NCBI RefSeq assembly: GCF_017298635.1 | Contig: NZ_CP071182.1 | Location: forward strand, 1,860,001-1,924,000 | DNA length: 64,000 nt | Source of the DNA: Paenalicyclobacillus mengziensis | GTDB taxonomy: Bacteria > Bacillota > Bacilli > Alicyclobacillales > Alicyclobacillaceae | Direction of reading: 5' to 3' | In this document: piece by piece, positions 43,826 through 54,909 of the stretch | Numbering within the stretch: position 1 is the stretch's first letter | Layout of the letters: each line of letters begins with the position of its first letter | The notes under the pieces: generated by a model | The model's input: the letters and a program-made list of their open reading frames with translations, nothing else | Databases searched by the model: none | What the model was told of the DNA's origin: nothing | Program-made: the position numbers and the translations under genes

Positions 43826-43911
43826 GCGCTAGGGGTGCCCACGCGGCTGAGAAGCGTTGCTACGCTAACCCTTGAAACTCGATCTGGGTAATACCAGCGG
43901 GAGGAAGTGCT
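43826..43911 (+). ncRNA. TPP riboswitch (THI box) aptamer
   Basis: The conserved cores are in the right order and spacing: AGGGGTGCC, GCGGCTGAGA, a variable P3a-like GCGTTGCTACGC stem, AACCCTTGAAACTCGATCTG, GGTAATACCAGCG and GGAGGAAG. It binds thiamine pyrophosphate. It sits 160 bp upstream of a predicted HMP/thiamine ECF transporter, with an intrinsic terminator in between, which fits transcription attenuation. TACAAT at 43777 may be the -10 box. Confidence 0.95.
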
Positions 43912-43934
43912 CGACATCGAATTTTGATGGTGAT

Positions 43935-43984
43935 CCTCTTTCATGCGCCGTGCTTGCGCTGGAAGAGGTTTTTTATTGGACTCG
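43935..43984 (+). terminator. riboswitch-controlled terminator
   Basis: CCTCTTTC pairs with GGAAGAGG (one G-U pair), with an inner CGC/GCG stem, and TTTTTT follows. It is 24 bp behind the TPP aptamer, as the expression platform. Confidence 0.85.
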
Positions 43985-44070
43985 TAACCTCTGTGACGTC
44001 GAGCCCAACCTCCTGCCAACCCTATCGCCGTTATTTCAAAATAGCCAAAGTAAATGGGAGGAAAAATCGT

Positions 44071-44643
44071 ATGTGGAAGTTGAGAGACATTGTCCTCGCA
44101 GTCATTTTTTCAGTTGTGTGCGGTGCGATATACATGGGCTGGGACTATTTGACCATGCCGCTATTTGGAACGTCTGTAAATCCAGCAATCGGTGGAATTG
44201 TGAATGGTATGTGGTGGATTGCTGCGGGCCTCGTCGCCGTCATCATTCGTCGACCTGGGGCAGCACTGTTTGCAGGCGTCGTCAGTGCTTTGTTTGAGTT
44301 CATTTTTGGAAGCCCTTATGGGCCTGGTGCAATCATCAGTGGTCTGGTTCAGGGTGGCGGCATGGAAGTTGGCCTCCTCTTGCTGGGGTGGCGTCGTTGG
44401 AACACTGGGACGATGGCCTTTGCGGGAGCCATGGGGGGCGTCGGCAACGTGATTCAATGGCTGACTGAATATGGCGGAGATAAATATCCGGTGGGTGTCA
44501 TCATCGGTTACATCGTCCTGACACTCATCAGCGGCGCTGTAATCGCCGGCCTCTTGCCATCATGGATTGGCGGAGCGCTCAAACGATCCGGTGTCGTCCG
44601 CAACTTCGCGATTGGACGCGAGAGTGTAGGAGCACGGCGGTGA
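44071..44643 (+). CDS. ykoE: ECF transporter substrate-binding (S) component, YkoE-like
   Basis: A 190-residue membrane protein with five or six helices, beginning MWKLRDIVLAVIFSVVCGAI. Size, hydrophobic pattern, the conserved GSPYGPGAIISGLVQG region and the position behind a TPP riboswitch identify the YkoE group, which binds hydroxymethylpyrimidine or thiamine. ATG at 44071 follows GGGAGGAAAA; the frame opens earlier inside the riboswitch terminator, which cannot be coding. Its stop overlaps the next start (GTGA). Confidence 0.9.
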   Translation: MWKLRDIVLAVIFSVVCGAIYMGWDYLTMPLFGTSVNPAIGGIVNGMWWIAAGLVAVIIRRPGAALFAGVVSALFEFIFGSPYGPGAIISGLVQGGGMEVGLLLLGWRRWNTGTMAFAGAMGGVGNVIQWLTEYGGDKYPVGVIIGYIVLTLISGAVIAGLLPSWIGGALKRSGVVRNFAIGRESVGARR

Positions 44644-47162
44644 AAACCCTCATCTCGCAGGCAATCGGTGAGGCCTCAGTGACTGAAATCGATAACACCG
44701 AGCCCGGTGTTGTCGGAACGGTAGAATTCGCCGGCTTGAATAAGGCACTGCTCCGTTTGCAGGACGTATCCGTTCGTTACCCTTACGCGGATGGGCCTAG
44801 CGTTCAAGGTGTAAGTCTGACGGTTCATGAGGGGGAATGCGTCCTGTTCCTCGGCCCAAGCGGCTGTGGCAAGAGCACCCTCGCGCTTGCGACTGCTGAC
44901 TTGATTCCTTCAGCCATGGAAGGCGAAATCACAGGTCGCATCTGGCGAGACGAGGAGCTTGCCTCTCCTGGGGCAGTTGCGATGGTGTTTCAGGACCCTG
45001 AGACCCAATTTTGCATGCTCCAAGTTGACGATGAGTTAGCGTTTGGGCTGGAGAACCGCCAGATTGCGCGTTCGCAAATGAAGCCGAGGATGGAAGCTGC
45101 TCTTCGAAATACCGGCTTGCGAGTGTCGCCTGCCGCGAGACACGTGAATTTTTCCGGTGGTATGAAACAAAAGTTAGCTATCGCATCCGCATTGGTTGTG
45201 GATACAAAATTACTCATTCTCGATGAACCGACGGCCAATCTCGATCCGCTCTCGACCCGCATGGTCTTTGATACCATTGCAAGGCTACGCAGACAGGGTC
45301 GCACCATGATTGTTATCGAGCACAAGTTTGATGCACTTTTGCCCATCGTGGACACCATTGTGTTGTTCACGAGTTCCGGGCATATCCATCGCATCGGCCC
45401 CGCTCGTGAAGTGGTCGCAGAAGAATGGGCTTGGATGGTCGCCGAAGGCATTGTTTCACCCTGGAAGTCTTCGCCACTCGGTCTGCAATCAGGTGCCATG
45501 CAGGTATCAGCGACCGAGAGACGTCGCCCTGGAGGGTCCGTGAACCCTGAGCGGACGAGTGGTGATGGCCCAGTTGCTGTTCGTCTGAGTAAAGCTTCTC
45601 TGAGTTACGGAAAAAATGCCCCCGTGTGGCAGGATGTCTCGTTTGCGATTTTGCGAGGGTCGCTCGTGGCGGTCGTTGGACCAAACGGATCGGGCAAGTC
45701 GTCACTGCTACAGGTTTTGACCGGATTGCAGCCAGTCTCCTCCGGTGAGGTAGAGTTGTACAGCAAGCCCATCGAAAAGTGGAAACCTGCAGACAAGTTT
45801 AAAACGGTTGCCTACTGCTTTCAAAACCCGGAGTACCAATTTGTCTACGAACGCGTTGGCGACGAATTGGCAAACCGACTGGTTGGTGATGACGTCCCGC
45901 CAGACGTTGTGGCTGCACTCTCTGAATTTGGCCTCGCCTCGTGTACGGCACAAAGCCCATACAGCCTCAGCCAAGGCCAGAAGCGACGTTTGAGCGTGGC
46001 TTCCATGCTCAGACAACCGCATGAGTTGTATGTCCTCGATGAACCGACGTTTGGTCAGGATGCCAATACACAACAGGTCATCATGGATAAGCTGGTAGAG
46101 CTTGTGCAGTCAGGTAAGACCATTATTATGAGTACGCATGACATGGACCTGGTAGAGCGATTCGCGACCCACGTGCTCGTCTTGGCACAAGGAAAACTGG
46201 TATTTTCGGGCTCTCCCGATGACTTGGCACGTCACCCTGAATTGATGGCTCAAGCACACTTGTTGGACGACTTGAGTATTGCGGAGGGGGCGGGGAATCG
46301 GGTTTCTGTGGAAGATGGAGTAAGTGCGGATGGAGTAGGTGCGGAGAACCGACTGTCTGCTGAGGGCAGGTCACCGGATGCCGACTGGGAGCATCCACCT
46401 CAGAAAGGCCGGACCCCTGCCCATCGGTTAAATCCGGGCCTGCATTTAACAACCGTCGTCATGACAACGGTTGTCAGCATATTCGCTGCGACATTGCCAG
46501 CTGCACTCATGTTGTTTGCTCTCCCCATCATTCTGATGCTTGGGCTCGCCTTGATGTCCCCGTGGAAGATCATCAAACGATACTCACCGTTTCTGGTGTT
46601 CTACCTGTTGTACACTCTTTCTTTTGTTCTCTTTTCAAGCGTTCCCAAAGGTGCACCGCATGTGCACTTCCTTTGGTGGAATCTCAGTTGGGTCGGATTA
46701 CACAACGGCTTGTTGCTGGCGTTTCGCATGTTGGCTGTCGTTGGATTCGGCGTCATGATAGTGTCTGTCACGGACATTACCGACCTCATCGTCAGCCTTT
46801 CACAGAACTTCAGGCTGCAGCCGAGACTGGCCTATGGTGTTCTCGCAGGAATTCGCTTTGCACCGATGTTTCAGGCGGAGTGGCGAAAGTTGCGCCAAGC
46901 CCGCACCATTCGGGGCAAGGATGCCAAATGGGCAGCCTTGCGGCCGGTGACGTACGCGTTGCCGTTACTGGCCGAGTCCATCCGGATGGCTGAACGCGTG
47001 GCGGTGGCGATGGAAGCCCGTGGATTCAGCGGGCCTGCAGCATTTCGCTGGAACGGCCGAACCAGGTACCGGGAGGTACCCGTTCGCCCGTACGACCTTG
47101 TCTACTCCGTTGTCGTGGTTCTCGTTAGTATTTTTGTTGTTGTCCTCGGAAACCATCTCTAG
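44640..47162 (+). CDS. ykoD: ECF transporter energising module: two ATPases fused to the T component (YkoD-YkoC)
   Basis: An 840-residue fusion. ATPase 1 (about 35-280): GPSGCGKST, signature NFSGGMKQKLAIA, Walker B LLILDEPTANLDP. ATPase 2 (about 310-555): GPNGSGKSS, signature SLSQGQKRRLSVAS, Walker B LYVLDEPTFGQD. A low-complexity linker (DGVSADGVGAENRLSAEGR) leads to an EcfT domain (about 600-840) with five helices and the coupling motifs EWRKLRQARTIRG and VAVAMEARGFSG. YkoD in Bacillus subtilis is the double ATPase and YkoC a separate T protein; here both are one chain. With YkoE it imports HMP/thiamine under TPP control. Confidence 0.93.
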   Translation: MKTLISQAIGEASVTEIDNTEPGVVGTVEFAGLNKALLRLQDVSVRYPYADGPSVQGVSLTVHEGECVLFLGPSGCGKSTLALATADLIPSAMEGEITGRIWRDEELASPGAVAMVFQDPETQFCMLQVDDELAFGLENRQIARSQMKPRMEAALRNTGLRVSPAARHVNFSGGMKQKLAIASALVVDTKLLILDEPTANLDPLSTRMVFDTIARLRRQGRTMIVIEHKFDALLPIVDTIVLFTSSGHIHRIGPAREVVAEEWAWMVAEGIVSPWKSSPLGLQSGAMQVSATERRRPGGSVNPERTSGDGPVAVRLSKASLSYGKNAPVWQDVSFAILRGSLVAVVGPNGSGKSSLLQVLTGLQPVSSGEVELYSKPIEKWKPADKFKTVAYCFQNPEYQFVYERVGDELANRLVGDDVPPDVVAALSEFGLASCTAQSPYSLSQGQKRRLSVASMLRQPHELYVLDEPTFGQDANTQQVIMDKLVELVQSGKTIIMSTHDMDLVERFATHVLVLAQGKLVFSGSPDDLARHPELMAQAHLLDDLSIAEGAGNRVSVEDGVSADGVGAENRLSAEGRSPDADWEHPPQKGRTPAHRLNPGLHLTTVVMTTVVSIFAATLPAALMLFALPIILMLGLALMSPWKIIKRYSPFLVFYLLYTLSFVLFSSVPKGAPHVHFLWWNLSWVGLHNGLLLAFRMLAVVGFGVMIVSVTDITDLIVSLSQNFRLQPRLAYGVLAGIRFAPMFQAEWRKLRQARTIRGKDAKWAALRPVTYALPLLAESIRMAERVAVAMEARGFSGPAAFRWNGRTRYREVPVRPYDLVYSVVVVLVSIFVVVLGNHL

Positions 47163-47348
47163 AACGGGGGGGCGAGTTCTTCAATTCGGCTGATTGGGAT
47201 GGGTAGGCTAACAGTAGCGCCATATCCCAAGCTTCGCTCCATTTTGCGTAGAAGCACAGGAGTGCTATCATACATGCGAACGAGGCTTCACGATAGAGAC
47301 AGAATGGCACCCCTCAACGTGGACGTGAAGCCAGTGGAAAAGTGAACG

Positions 47349-47386
47349 CAGAAGTCATTGCAAAGGACAGAAGTCATTGCAAAGGA
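47349..47386. repeat. 19-bp direct repeat containing the tkt ribosome site
   Basis: CAGAAGTCATTGCAAAGGA occurs twice head to tail. The second copy provides the AAAGGAG used by tkt; the first is a spare site too far from the ATG. Confidence 0.9.
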
Positions 47387-47397
47387 GTGGAGTATTT

Positions 47398-49389
47398 ATG
47401 CCGTTTACAGAGACAGATGAACTCGCAGTACAGACGATTCGAACGCTGTCCATCGACGCGATTGAGCGTGCGAATTCCGGGCATCCAGGTTTGCCTATGG
47501 GCGCGGCGCCAATGGCACATGTCTTATGGACGCGTTTTTTGAAGTACAACCCGAAAAACCCGAAGTGGTTTAATCGCGACAGGTTTGTGTTGTCGGCGGG
47601 TCATGGTTCCATGCTCTTGTACAGTCTTTTGCATTTGGCAGGGTATGACGTGTCGATTGAGGACTTGAAGAACTTCCGCCAGTGGGGTTCAAAGACACCA
47701 GGACACCCGGAATACGGTCACACGTCTGGCGTTGATGCAACGACAGGACCGCTTGGACAAGGTATTGGGATGGCTGTCGGTATGGCCATGGCTGAGCGTT
47801 TTCTAGCGGCAACCTTCAATCATGATGACGCGCCGGTGGTGGATCACTATACATACGCCCTGTGCGGTGACGGCGACCTGATGGAAGGCGTCGCTTCCGA
47901 GGCGGCATCCCTGGCGGGTCATCTTGGCTTGGAAAAATTGATTGTTCTTTACGATTCAAACGATATATCGCTTGATGGACCGACAAAATGGTCGTTTACG
48001 GAAGATGTCAAAGCGCGTTTTCGGGCCTATGGATGGAACGTCCTGAGAGTTGAAGACGGAAACAATTTGGACGAAATTGAGAAGGCCATCGAGGAAGCTC
48101 GCCATTCAGTCGGGCGCCCAACCATCATCGAGGTCAAGACAATCATTGGTTACGGAGCTCCAGGCAAACAGGGGACAAGTGCTGCACACGGTTCGCCGCT
48201 TGGTGCCGAGGAAGCAAAGCAAGCGAAAGCAGCCTATAAGTGGGAGCACGACGAGTTCCATGTGCCGACGGAAGTTCGCGCCTTGTATGCCGACCGCGCA
48301 GCAGCCGGTGTAGCAGCCGAAAAGGCATGGGACGAAACACTGGAATCCTTCGGCCGTGAACACCCGGATTCTGCACAGGATTTTGTGGACGCCGTGCACG
48401 GCAACGTTCGCCTTGATTTCGCAAAGGTGTTGCCAACGTTTGAGGGCGGCGTGGCGACACGAGATGCCTTTGGCAAAATTGTCAACGCAGTGGCGCCGCA
48501 CCTCCCGTTTTTAATTGGCGGATCGGCTGACCTGTCCGGTTCGAATAAAACCATCCTGAAGGACCTTGGACATTTTGAGAAGGGCAACTACAATGGTCGC
48601 AACTTCTTCTACGGTGTCCGTGAGCACGCCATGGGAGCCATGCTCAACGGAATGACGTTGCACGGAGGCGTCATCCCGTTTGCAGGGACCTTCCTTGTTT
48701 TCTGTGATTATTTGCGCCCGGCCTTACGTCTCGCAGCGCTGATGAAACAGCCTGTGATTCATATCTTCACACACGACAGCATTGCTGTTGGAGAAGATGG
48801 ACCGACGCATGAACCCGTTGAGCAACTCGCATCCCTGAGAGTCATTCCAGGATTCCGCGTGTTCCGCCCAGCAGACGCCACCGAAACCAGCCAAGCCTTC
48901 CAATACGCCTTAACACACAGGGACGCGCCAGTCGCCATCGCGCTCACTCGTCAGAAGGTTCCCACACTCGCCGAAGTGGCCGAACACGCCAGTGATTTTG
49001 AGCGCGGCGGATATGTCCTTTTCGAGCACGAAGGCGGAGACGAGTTGATCTTGATGGCGAGCGGATCGGAAGTCCACCTTGCCCTTGGGGCCGCCAAAAA
49101 ATTGGCTGCCGACGGCGTGCATGTGCGCGTCGTAAACATGACATCCATGGAACTGTTTGATGAGCAGGATGAGGCCTACAAGGAATCCGTGCTGCCGAGT
49201 CAAGTAACAAGGCGAATCGCTGTCGAGATGGCTCACCCGATGCCGTGGTACCACTACGTGGGATTACAGGGCCGTATCCTTGGCATCAACCGCTTTGGAG
49301 CATCCGCACCTGGGGAACTCGTGGTGAAAGAGTACGGCTTCAGCGAGGACAATGTGTTGGCCATTGCCCGCGATTTGGTTCGCCGCTGA
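47398..49389 (+). CDS. tkt: transketolase
   Basis: A 663-residue thiamine-diphosphate enzyme of the pentose phosphate pathway. N-terminal substrate His in [19 protein letters not shown] and [15 protein letters not shown]; the ThDP motif [32 protein letters not shown], in parts (GDG about 153, N about 185); pyrimidine domain with the activating Glu in [11 protein letters not shown] (about 408) and [18 protein letters not shown] at 47398 (MPFTETDEL) follows the repeated AAAGGAG. It directly follows the thiamine-precursor transporter, whose product becomes its cofactor. A terminator follows. Confidence 0.97.
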   Translation: MPFTETDELAVQTIRTLSIDAIERANSGHPGLPMGAAPMAHVLWTRFLKYNPKNPKWFNRDRFVLSAGHGSMLLYSLLHLAGYDVSIEDLKNFRQWGSKTPGHPEYGHTSGVDATTGPLGQGIGMAVGMAMAERFLAATFNHDDAPVVDHYTYALCGDGDLMEGVASEAASLAGHLGLEKLIVLYDSNDISLDGPTKWSFTEDVKARFRAYGWNVLRVEDGNNLDEIEKAIEEARHSVGRPTIIEVKTIIGYGAPGKQGTSAAHGSPLGAEEAKQAKAAYKWEHDEFHVPTEVRALYADRAAAGVAAEKAWDETLESFGREHPDSAQDFVDAVHGNVRLDFAKVLPTFEGGVATRDAFGKIVNAVAPHLPFLIGGSADLSGSNKTILKDLGHFEKGNYNGRNFFYGVREHAMGAMLNGMTLHGGVIPFAGTFLVFCDYLRPALRLAALMKQPVIHIFTHDSIAVGEDGPTHEPVEQLASLRVIPGFRVFRPADATETSQAFQYALTHRDAPVAIALTRQKVPTLAEVAEHASDFERGGYVLFEHEGGDELILMASGSEVHLALGAAKKLAADGVHVRVVNMTSMELFDEQDEAYKESVLPSQVTRRIAVEMAHPMPWYHYVGLQGRILGINRFGASAPGELVVKEYGFSEDNVLAIARDLVRR

Positions 49390-49414
49390 CGCTCCAAATG
49401 GGGCTTTGAGAAAT

Positions 49415-49455
49415 GAGGGCTGCTCCGGGTCACTAGGCCACCGGGGGCAGCCCTC
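49415..49455. terminator. terminator between tkt and the TetR gene
   Basis: GAGGGCTGC pairs with GCAGCCCTC, with an inner CCGG/CCGG-type stem; no long T-run. Confidence 0.6.
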
Positions 49456-49491
49456 TGATGTTGGAATTTGGTACTGGAATTTGGCACTGGG

Positions 49492-50142
49492 TTAATTCAC
49501 TTCCGGCGACCAAGAGGAATTCCGAGCTTCAAGTGTCTGCATCTGACTCATCATGCCTGCGAGCACGAAATTGACCAAGTGCTGCTCAAATTCTTCTCTG
49601 GTCTCTGGCCGCACTTGATGTGCGGCGTAGTGCGACATGTTTGCCACCAGCGACACCAGCATCACAACGGTCCATTTGAGGTTTCGTTCGGCTTCAGGAA
49701 TTTGCCCGTCATGCAGCAAATGGTGCCGCTTGGCGACGGCTTCTTCCACGAGACTTCCGAGGTGCTCATACAATGCTTCTTCTTTGCGCCTCATGAACTC
49801 TGCGCCTCCGCCGGAGAAAAACACCTCTACCAGGGAGTCCTCCGTATTATCAAACATGCGAAACACCGTGTGAACGGTCTCCACTGTACAGGCTTCGATA
49901 CCTTCCACGCTTTCCAAGATGGGGGCGATCCGCTGCCACGTCTCCTGAACGACCTCTTCAAACAGTGCCGTCAGCAAGGACTCTAGTGAGTCGAAGTGCA
50001 AGTAGAACGTTCCGCGTGCAATATCACTTGCCTTGATGACATCCGCGATGGTCACGTCGTCGTAGCCGCGTTCGACAAACAGTTGCTTGGCGACACGAAG
50101 GATATGTGCATGCCGCTCTCGCTTTGACATGGGCATCCTCAC
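49492..50142 (-). CDS. TetR/AcrR-family regulator
   Basis: A 216-residue repressor. The N-terminal helix-turn-helix is clear: ILRVAKQLFVERGYDDVTIADVIKASDIARGTFYLHFDSLESLL, in parts (about 14-57). The C-terminal ligand domain is not assignable. GTG at 50142 lies ten bases behind AGGAGG; ATG at 50130 is an alternative start with GTGAGG in front. It follows the LysR gene by seven bases on the same strand, so two regulators share one transcript. Its target is unknown; the divergent M3 peptidase is one candidate. Confidence 0.87.
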   Translation of the reverse strand: MRMPMSKRERHAHILRVAKQLFVERGYDDVTIADVIKASDIARGTFYLHFDSLESLLTALFEEVVQETWQRIAPILESVEGIEACTVETVHTVFRMFDNTEDSLVEVFFSGGGAEFMRRKEEALYEHLGSLVEEAVAKRHHLLHDGQIPEAERNLKWTVVMLVSLVANMSHYAAHQVRPETREEFEQHLVNFVLAGMMSQMQTLEARNSSWSPEVN

Positions 50143-50149
50143 CGTTCAA

Positions 50150-51040
50150 TCACCTCCTCTTTGGACTTGTAAGCTCCTTGTAGTAGTTGCTGACAATCTC
50201 CACAAACAGTGCTGTCAGCGGCCGATCCGCTTGCATCGCCGGGTACGCCAACAAAGTTGGCCTTCTCCACTCATCACCCGACATGGGAATGATTTCATAA
50301 GACTTATAAACCGCATCATGCAGCGTTCGGCGCGGTAAAAAGGACACCCCCAGCCCGTGCCCAACCATGGCCTTAATTCCGTCAATACTGTCTAGTTCCA
50401 TTTGGATGGGTGGATAGACCCCGTGGTGTGCCAGCAAATCAGACACACGTTTTCGAAAAGGGGATGTTGGACGTCCAAAGGCGACAAACGGTTCCTGATT
50501 GAGTGCGTGCAGTCCCGGAAAATCCCGTACGAAATGATGATTTTTCGGCACAATTAAGTCCACGCTATCTGCGGGAAGCTCAACTTGTTTCACATTCACG
50601 TGATATATCGGTTCGCCGAGAAAACAGAAGTCAACTTGATTCGCAAGCAAGGCGTTCTGCATTTCATCGTACATGCCGAGTCGGACCCTCAGATGAACCT
50701 TGGCTTTGCGTGCCATGCGGTGGAGACACTCTGGGACATCTGACGACAAAAAGGCTCGTCCCGTCATAATGTTGAGCACGGGTGTTTCTTCCGTTCCTGG
50801 GTGTAGAATTTGATCTTCAAGCGCCGTTAGGCGCTCTGCGAGTGGAATCAGTTGCTGCCCCTCCGCTGTAAGCGTGACCCCGTTTGGGAGACGGTGAAAC
50901 AGGGCGTACCCAAGGCTTCGCTCAAGCCGCTGTAAATGGGCTGTAACCGTGGACTGGGACATGAACATTTGCTCTGCTGTACGCGAGATGGATCCCAGCC
51001 TGGCAATTGTCAAGAACAACGCGATATCCTTGGTATCCAT
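50150..51040 (-). CDS. LysR-family regulator
   Basis: A 296-residue LysR-type regulator with the N-terminal winged helix (MDTKDIALFLTIARLGSISR, then AEQMFMSQSTVTAHLQRLERSLG) and a periplasmic-binding-protein-like effector domain (about 90-296). ATG at 51040 follows GGGAGGGG. LysR regulators usually control the divergent gene, here the M3 oligopeptidase that starts 81 bp away, and themselves. The co-effector cannot be predicted. Confidence 0.9.
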   Translation of the reverse strand: MDTKDIALFLTIARLGSISRTAEQMFMSQSTVTAHLQRLERSLGYALFHRLPNGVTLTAEGQQLIPLAERLTALEDQILHPGTEETPVLNIMTGRAFLSSDVPECLHRMARKAKVHLRVRLGMYDEMQNALLANQVDFCFLGEPIYHVNVKQVELPADSVDLIVPKNHHFVRDFPGLHALNQEPFVAFGRPTSPFRKRVSDLLAHHGVYPPIQMELDSIDGIKAMVGHGLGVSFLPRRTLHDAVYKSYEIIPMSGDEWRRPTLLAYPAMQADRPLTALFVEIVSNYYKELTSPKRR

Positions 51041-51121
51041 GTGTCCCCTCCCAGTCTCTTCAAGATGCATCATAGCATGGAACCCCCGTCTCTGGTAATC
51101 TCAAGAAAGGAGGCGATTTCA

Positions 51122-52903
51122 TTGACAGACACTCTACAACAACGATGGAATCTTGACACTGTTTTTCCAGGCGGCAGTGCATCGCCACAGTTTCAGGACT
51201 TTCTTGACGCTCTGACAGCGGATATTGAACAGTTTGCCCTTGATTTGGGGACAAAAAATGCGTCTAAAGATGTAAACGAGTGGGTAAGCATGATTGAGAA
51301 AGTACAAAACCTTGCCGACAGGCAGCGAGAAGCAGGCGCATTTGTATCATGCCTTGAAGCAGCCGACATGAAGGATAGGGGTGCCAAAGCGCTGCGGGGG
51401 AGAATTAGCCAGCAGAGTGCACAACTGAATTCGGTGTTTACAACCTTTGACGCTCTGCTCACAAACTTGCCTGAGTCGATGTTTGCGGCGTTGCTGCAGG
51501 ATGAACGATTGCAAACGGTCGGCTTCGGCCTAGAAGAACGACGGCGACGGGCGAAAGAGCGTCTTCATCCTGACCAGGAACAACTGATTTCTGCCTTAAT
51601 GGTTGATGGCTATCACGGTTGGAGTCAGTTGTATGACACGGTCGTTGGCCGGATGACGCTGTCACTTGACCGTGAAGGCCAGCAAACGAATTTGTCGATG
51701 GGACAAGCCCACAACAAACTGTCTGCTCCGGACAAAGCGGTTCGAGATGAGGTGTTTTCAAAGTGGGAGCAAGCGTGGGCGAGTGAAGAGGACATCTTCG
51801 GGGATACCATTAACCACTTGGCTGGTTTCCGCCTTGCCGTTTACAAGCGCCGCGGCTGGGATTCAGTTCTCAAGGAACCGCTCGATATCAACCGTATGGA
51901 CGAAACCACGCTCTCTACAATGTGGGACGTCATTAACCAGAACAAGCATCATTTTGTCGATTACTTAAAGACCAAGGCACGCCTGCTTCGCCTTGATAAA
52001 TTGGGTTGGCAGGATGTGGAGGCCCCTATCGGATCGACCAGTCGACTCGTACCGTATGAGGAAGCGAGGGCGTTCATCGTCAGCCAGTTCCGGGAATTCA
52101 GCCCTGACATGGCAGCGTTTGCGGATTCTTGTTTCGAGAACCGCTGGATTGAGTCGGAAGACAGGCCCGGAAAACGTCCAGGAGGGTTCTGCACCAGCTT
52201 TCCCGTGAACGAGCAGACCCGCGTTTTTACGACCTACTCGGGCACGATTGGGAATGTCGCGACACTCGCGCACGAACTCGGGCATGCATACCATCAACAC
52301 GTCATGCGCGGATTACCCCGATTTGCGCAGAGTTATGCGATGAACGTTGCAGAAACCGCTTCAACGTTCGCCGAGATGGTCGTGGCAGACGCCTCACTTC
52401 GTTTTGCGAAGGACAAAGACGAACGCATTTCCCTGCTCGATGACAAACTGCGTCGAAGTGTAGCTATGTTCATGAACATCCACGCAAGGTTTCTGTTTGA
52501 GACGCAGTTTTACGAGGAGAGGAAGCAGGGACTTGTCAGTGTACAGCGACTGAATGAACTCATGGAAAATGCGCAGAAACAGGCATACGACGGAGCGCTT
52601 GGAAGCTATCATCCACGTTTTTGGGCCTCAAAGTTGCACTTTTACATTACAGGAACCCCCTTTTACAACTTTCCTTACACCTTTGGTTACCTCTTTAGTA
52701 CGGGGATTTATGCCAAGGCGCGCCAGGTCGGACCAGCATTTGCAAATCAATACGTTGCGCTGCTGCGAGACACAGCGAGCATGCGTGTAGAAGACCTCGC
52801 AGCGAAACACCTCGGTGTCAATCTGCGAGGGCCTGAATTTTGGCAGGAAGCGATTGACACACTGCTTACAGATGTGAGCGAATTTATGGAGTTGACCAAG
52901 TAA
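51122..52903 (+). CDS. M3-family oligoendopeptidase (PepF-like)
   Basis: A 593-residue zinc oligopeptidase. The HExxH motif is in TLAHELGHAYHQHVM (about 383-397), with the third ligand in the downstream NVAETASTFAEMVV helix; TYSGTIGNVATLAHELGH and SYHPRFWASKLHFYITG are typical of the PepF/Pz family. It degrades short peptides in the cytoplasm. TTG at 51122 has AAAGGAGG eight bases upstream; the frame is open farther upstream but overlaps the divergent LysR start region. Probable LysR/TetR target. Confidence 0.92.
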   Translation: MTDTLQQRWNLDTVFPGGSASPQFQDFLDALTADIEQFALDLGTKNASKDVNEWVSMIEKVQNLADRQREAGAFVSCLEAADMKDRGAKALRGRISQQSAQLNSVFTTFDALLTNLPESMFAALLQDERLQTVGFGLEERRRRAKERLHPDQEQLISALMVDGYHGWSQLYDTVVGRMTLSLDREGQQTNLSMGQAHNKLSAPDKAVRDEVFSKWEQAWASEEDIFGDTINHLAGFRLAVYKRRGWDSVLKEPLDINRMDETTLSTMWDVINQNKHHFVDYLKTKARLLRLDKLGWQDVEAPIGSTSRLVPYEEARAFIVSQFREFSPDMAAFADSCFENRWIESEDRPGKRPGGFCTSFPVNEQTRVFTTYSGTIGNVATLAHELGHAYHQHVMRGLPRFAQSYAMNVAETASTFAEMVVADASLRFAKDKDERISLLDDKLRRSVAMFMNIHARFLFETQFYEERKQGLVSVQRLNELMENAQKQAYDGALGSYHPRFWASKLHFYITGTPFYNFPYTFGYLFSTGIYAKARQVGPAFANQYVALLRDTASMRVEDLAAKHLGVNLRGPEFWQEAIDTLLTDVSEFMELTK

Positions 52904-52981
52904 AAAGGATCGCAAAGTAAAGCGCAGTCTGACCGAGTCATGGTTTACCAAGTAAAGCACAGTCTGACGCTAAGGACAACG

Positions 52982-53017
52982 GGTACGGCAGTGTTTTGAA
53001 AACTGTCGTACCTTTTT
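52982..53017 (+). terminator. intrinsic terminator after the M3 peptidase
   Basis: GGTACGGCAGT pairs with ACTGTCGTACC (one G-U pair) and TTTTT follows. Confidence 0.85.
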
Positions 53018-53100
53018 ACGACGAGTCGCGACAAGATATATCAAGACCCGGGACAGACAGTAATTATGACAGTTTGTTCACAATTATCTGAAAATGAGTA

Positions 53101-53129
53101 TTGTATCAAACTGTTCTTATATTTATAAT
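53101..53129 (+). promoter_or_regulatory. promoter of the zinc-ribbon gene
   Basis: TTGTAT (53101-53106) and a perfect TATAAT (53124-53129) are 17 bp apart in AT-rich sequence, 100 bp before the small gene. Confidence 0.6.
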
Positions 53130-53228
53130 GTCTTCATATTCACTGACGAGTTCACCGTCATGGTGGGTATTTTCTCCGTAAGTCGGGCAGGCTGAGGACA
53201 AACAAATTTACGCGGAGGAGGTGCCGCA

Positions 53229-53363
53229 ATGGAGGAGAATCGGGAGCGAACGGGAACGTGTTCGATTTGCGGAGAAGAGTTGTCTACAGAGCAACAGAAG
53301 CAACAATCACTTTGCAGTGAGTGCACGACAGCATGGGAACGCGAGGTCGACAGCCACTGGTAA
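53229..53363 (+). CDS. 44-residue zinc-ribbon protein
   Basis: A very short ORF with a strong ribosome site (GGAGGAGGTG, about 8 bases before ATG), a good promoter and a terminator behind it. The product has two CxxC pairs (TCSICGEE and LCSECTTAW) spaced about 18 residues, a compact treble-clef/zinc-ribbon arrangement, between charged ends. No family recognised; such peptides often bind nucleic acid or protein partners. It is convergent with mnmA. Confidence 0.75.
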   Translation: MEENRERTGTCSICGEELSTEQQKQQSLCSECTTAWEREVDSHW

Positions 53364-53446
53364 AGCCTTTCTATGGCATGTGCCATGCTGCATCACCAGT
53401 CGAGAGGACCACAAATGGATGACGCCGAAACGTGTGTTGCGGGAGT

Positions 53447-53480
53447 AAAAGGACGACCTGGTACAATCGGTCGTCCTTTT
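53447..53480. terminator. bidirectional intrinsic terminator
   Basis: AAAAGGACGACC and GGTCGTCCTTTT form a perfect 12-bp stem with A and T ends, serving both the zinc-ribbon gene and mnmA. Confidence 0.88.
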
Positions 53481-53485
53481 CCACT

Positions 53486-54909
<1,424 letters not shown>

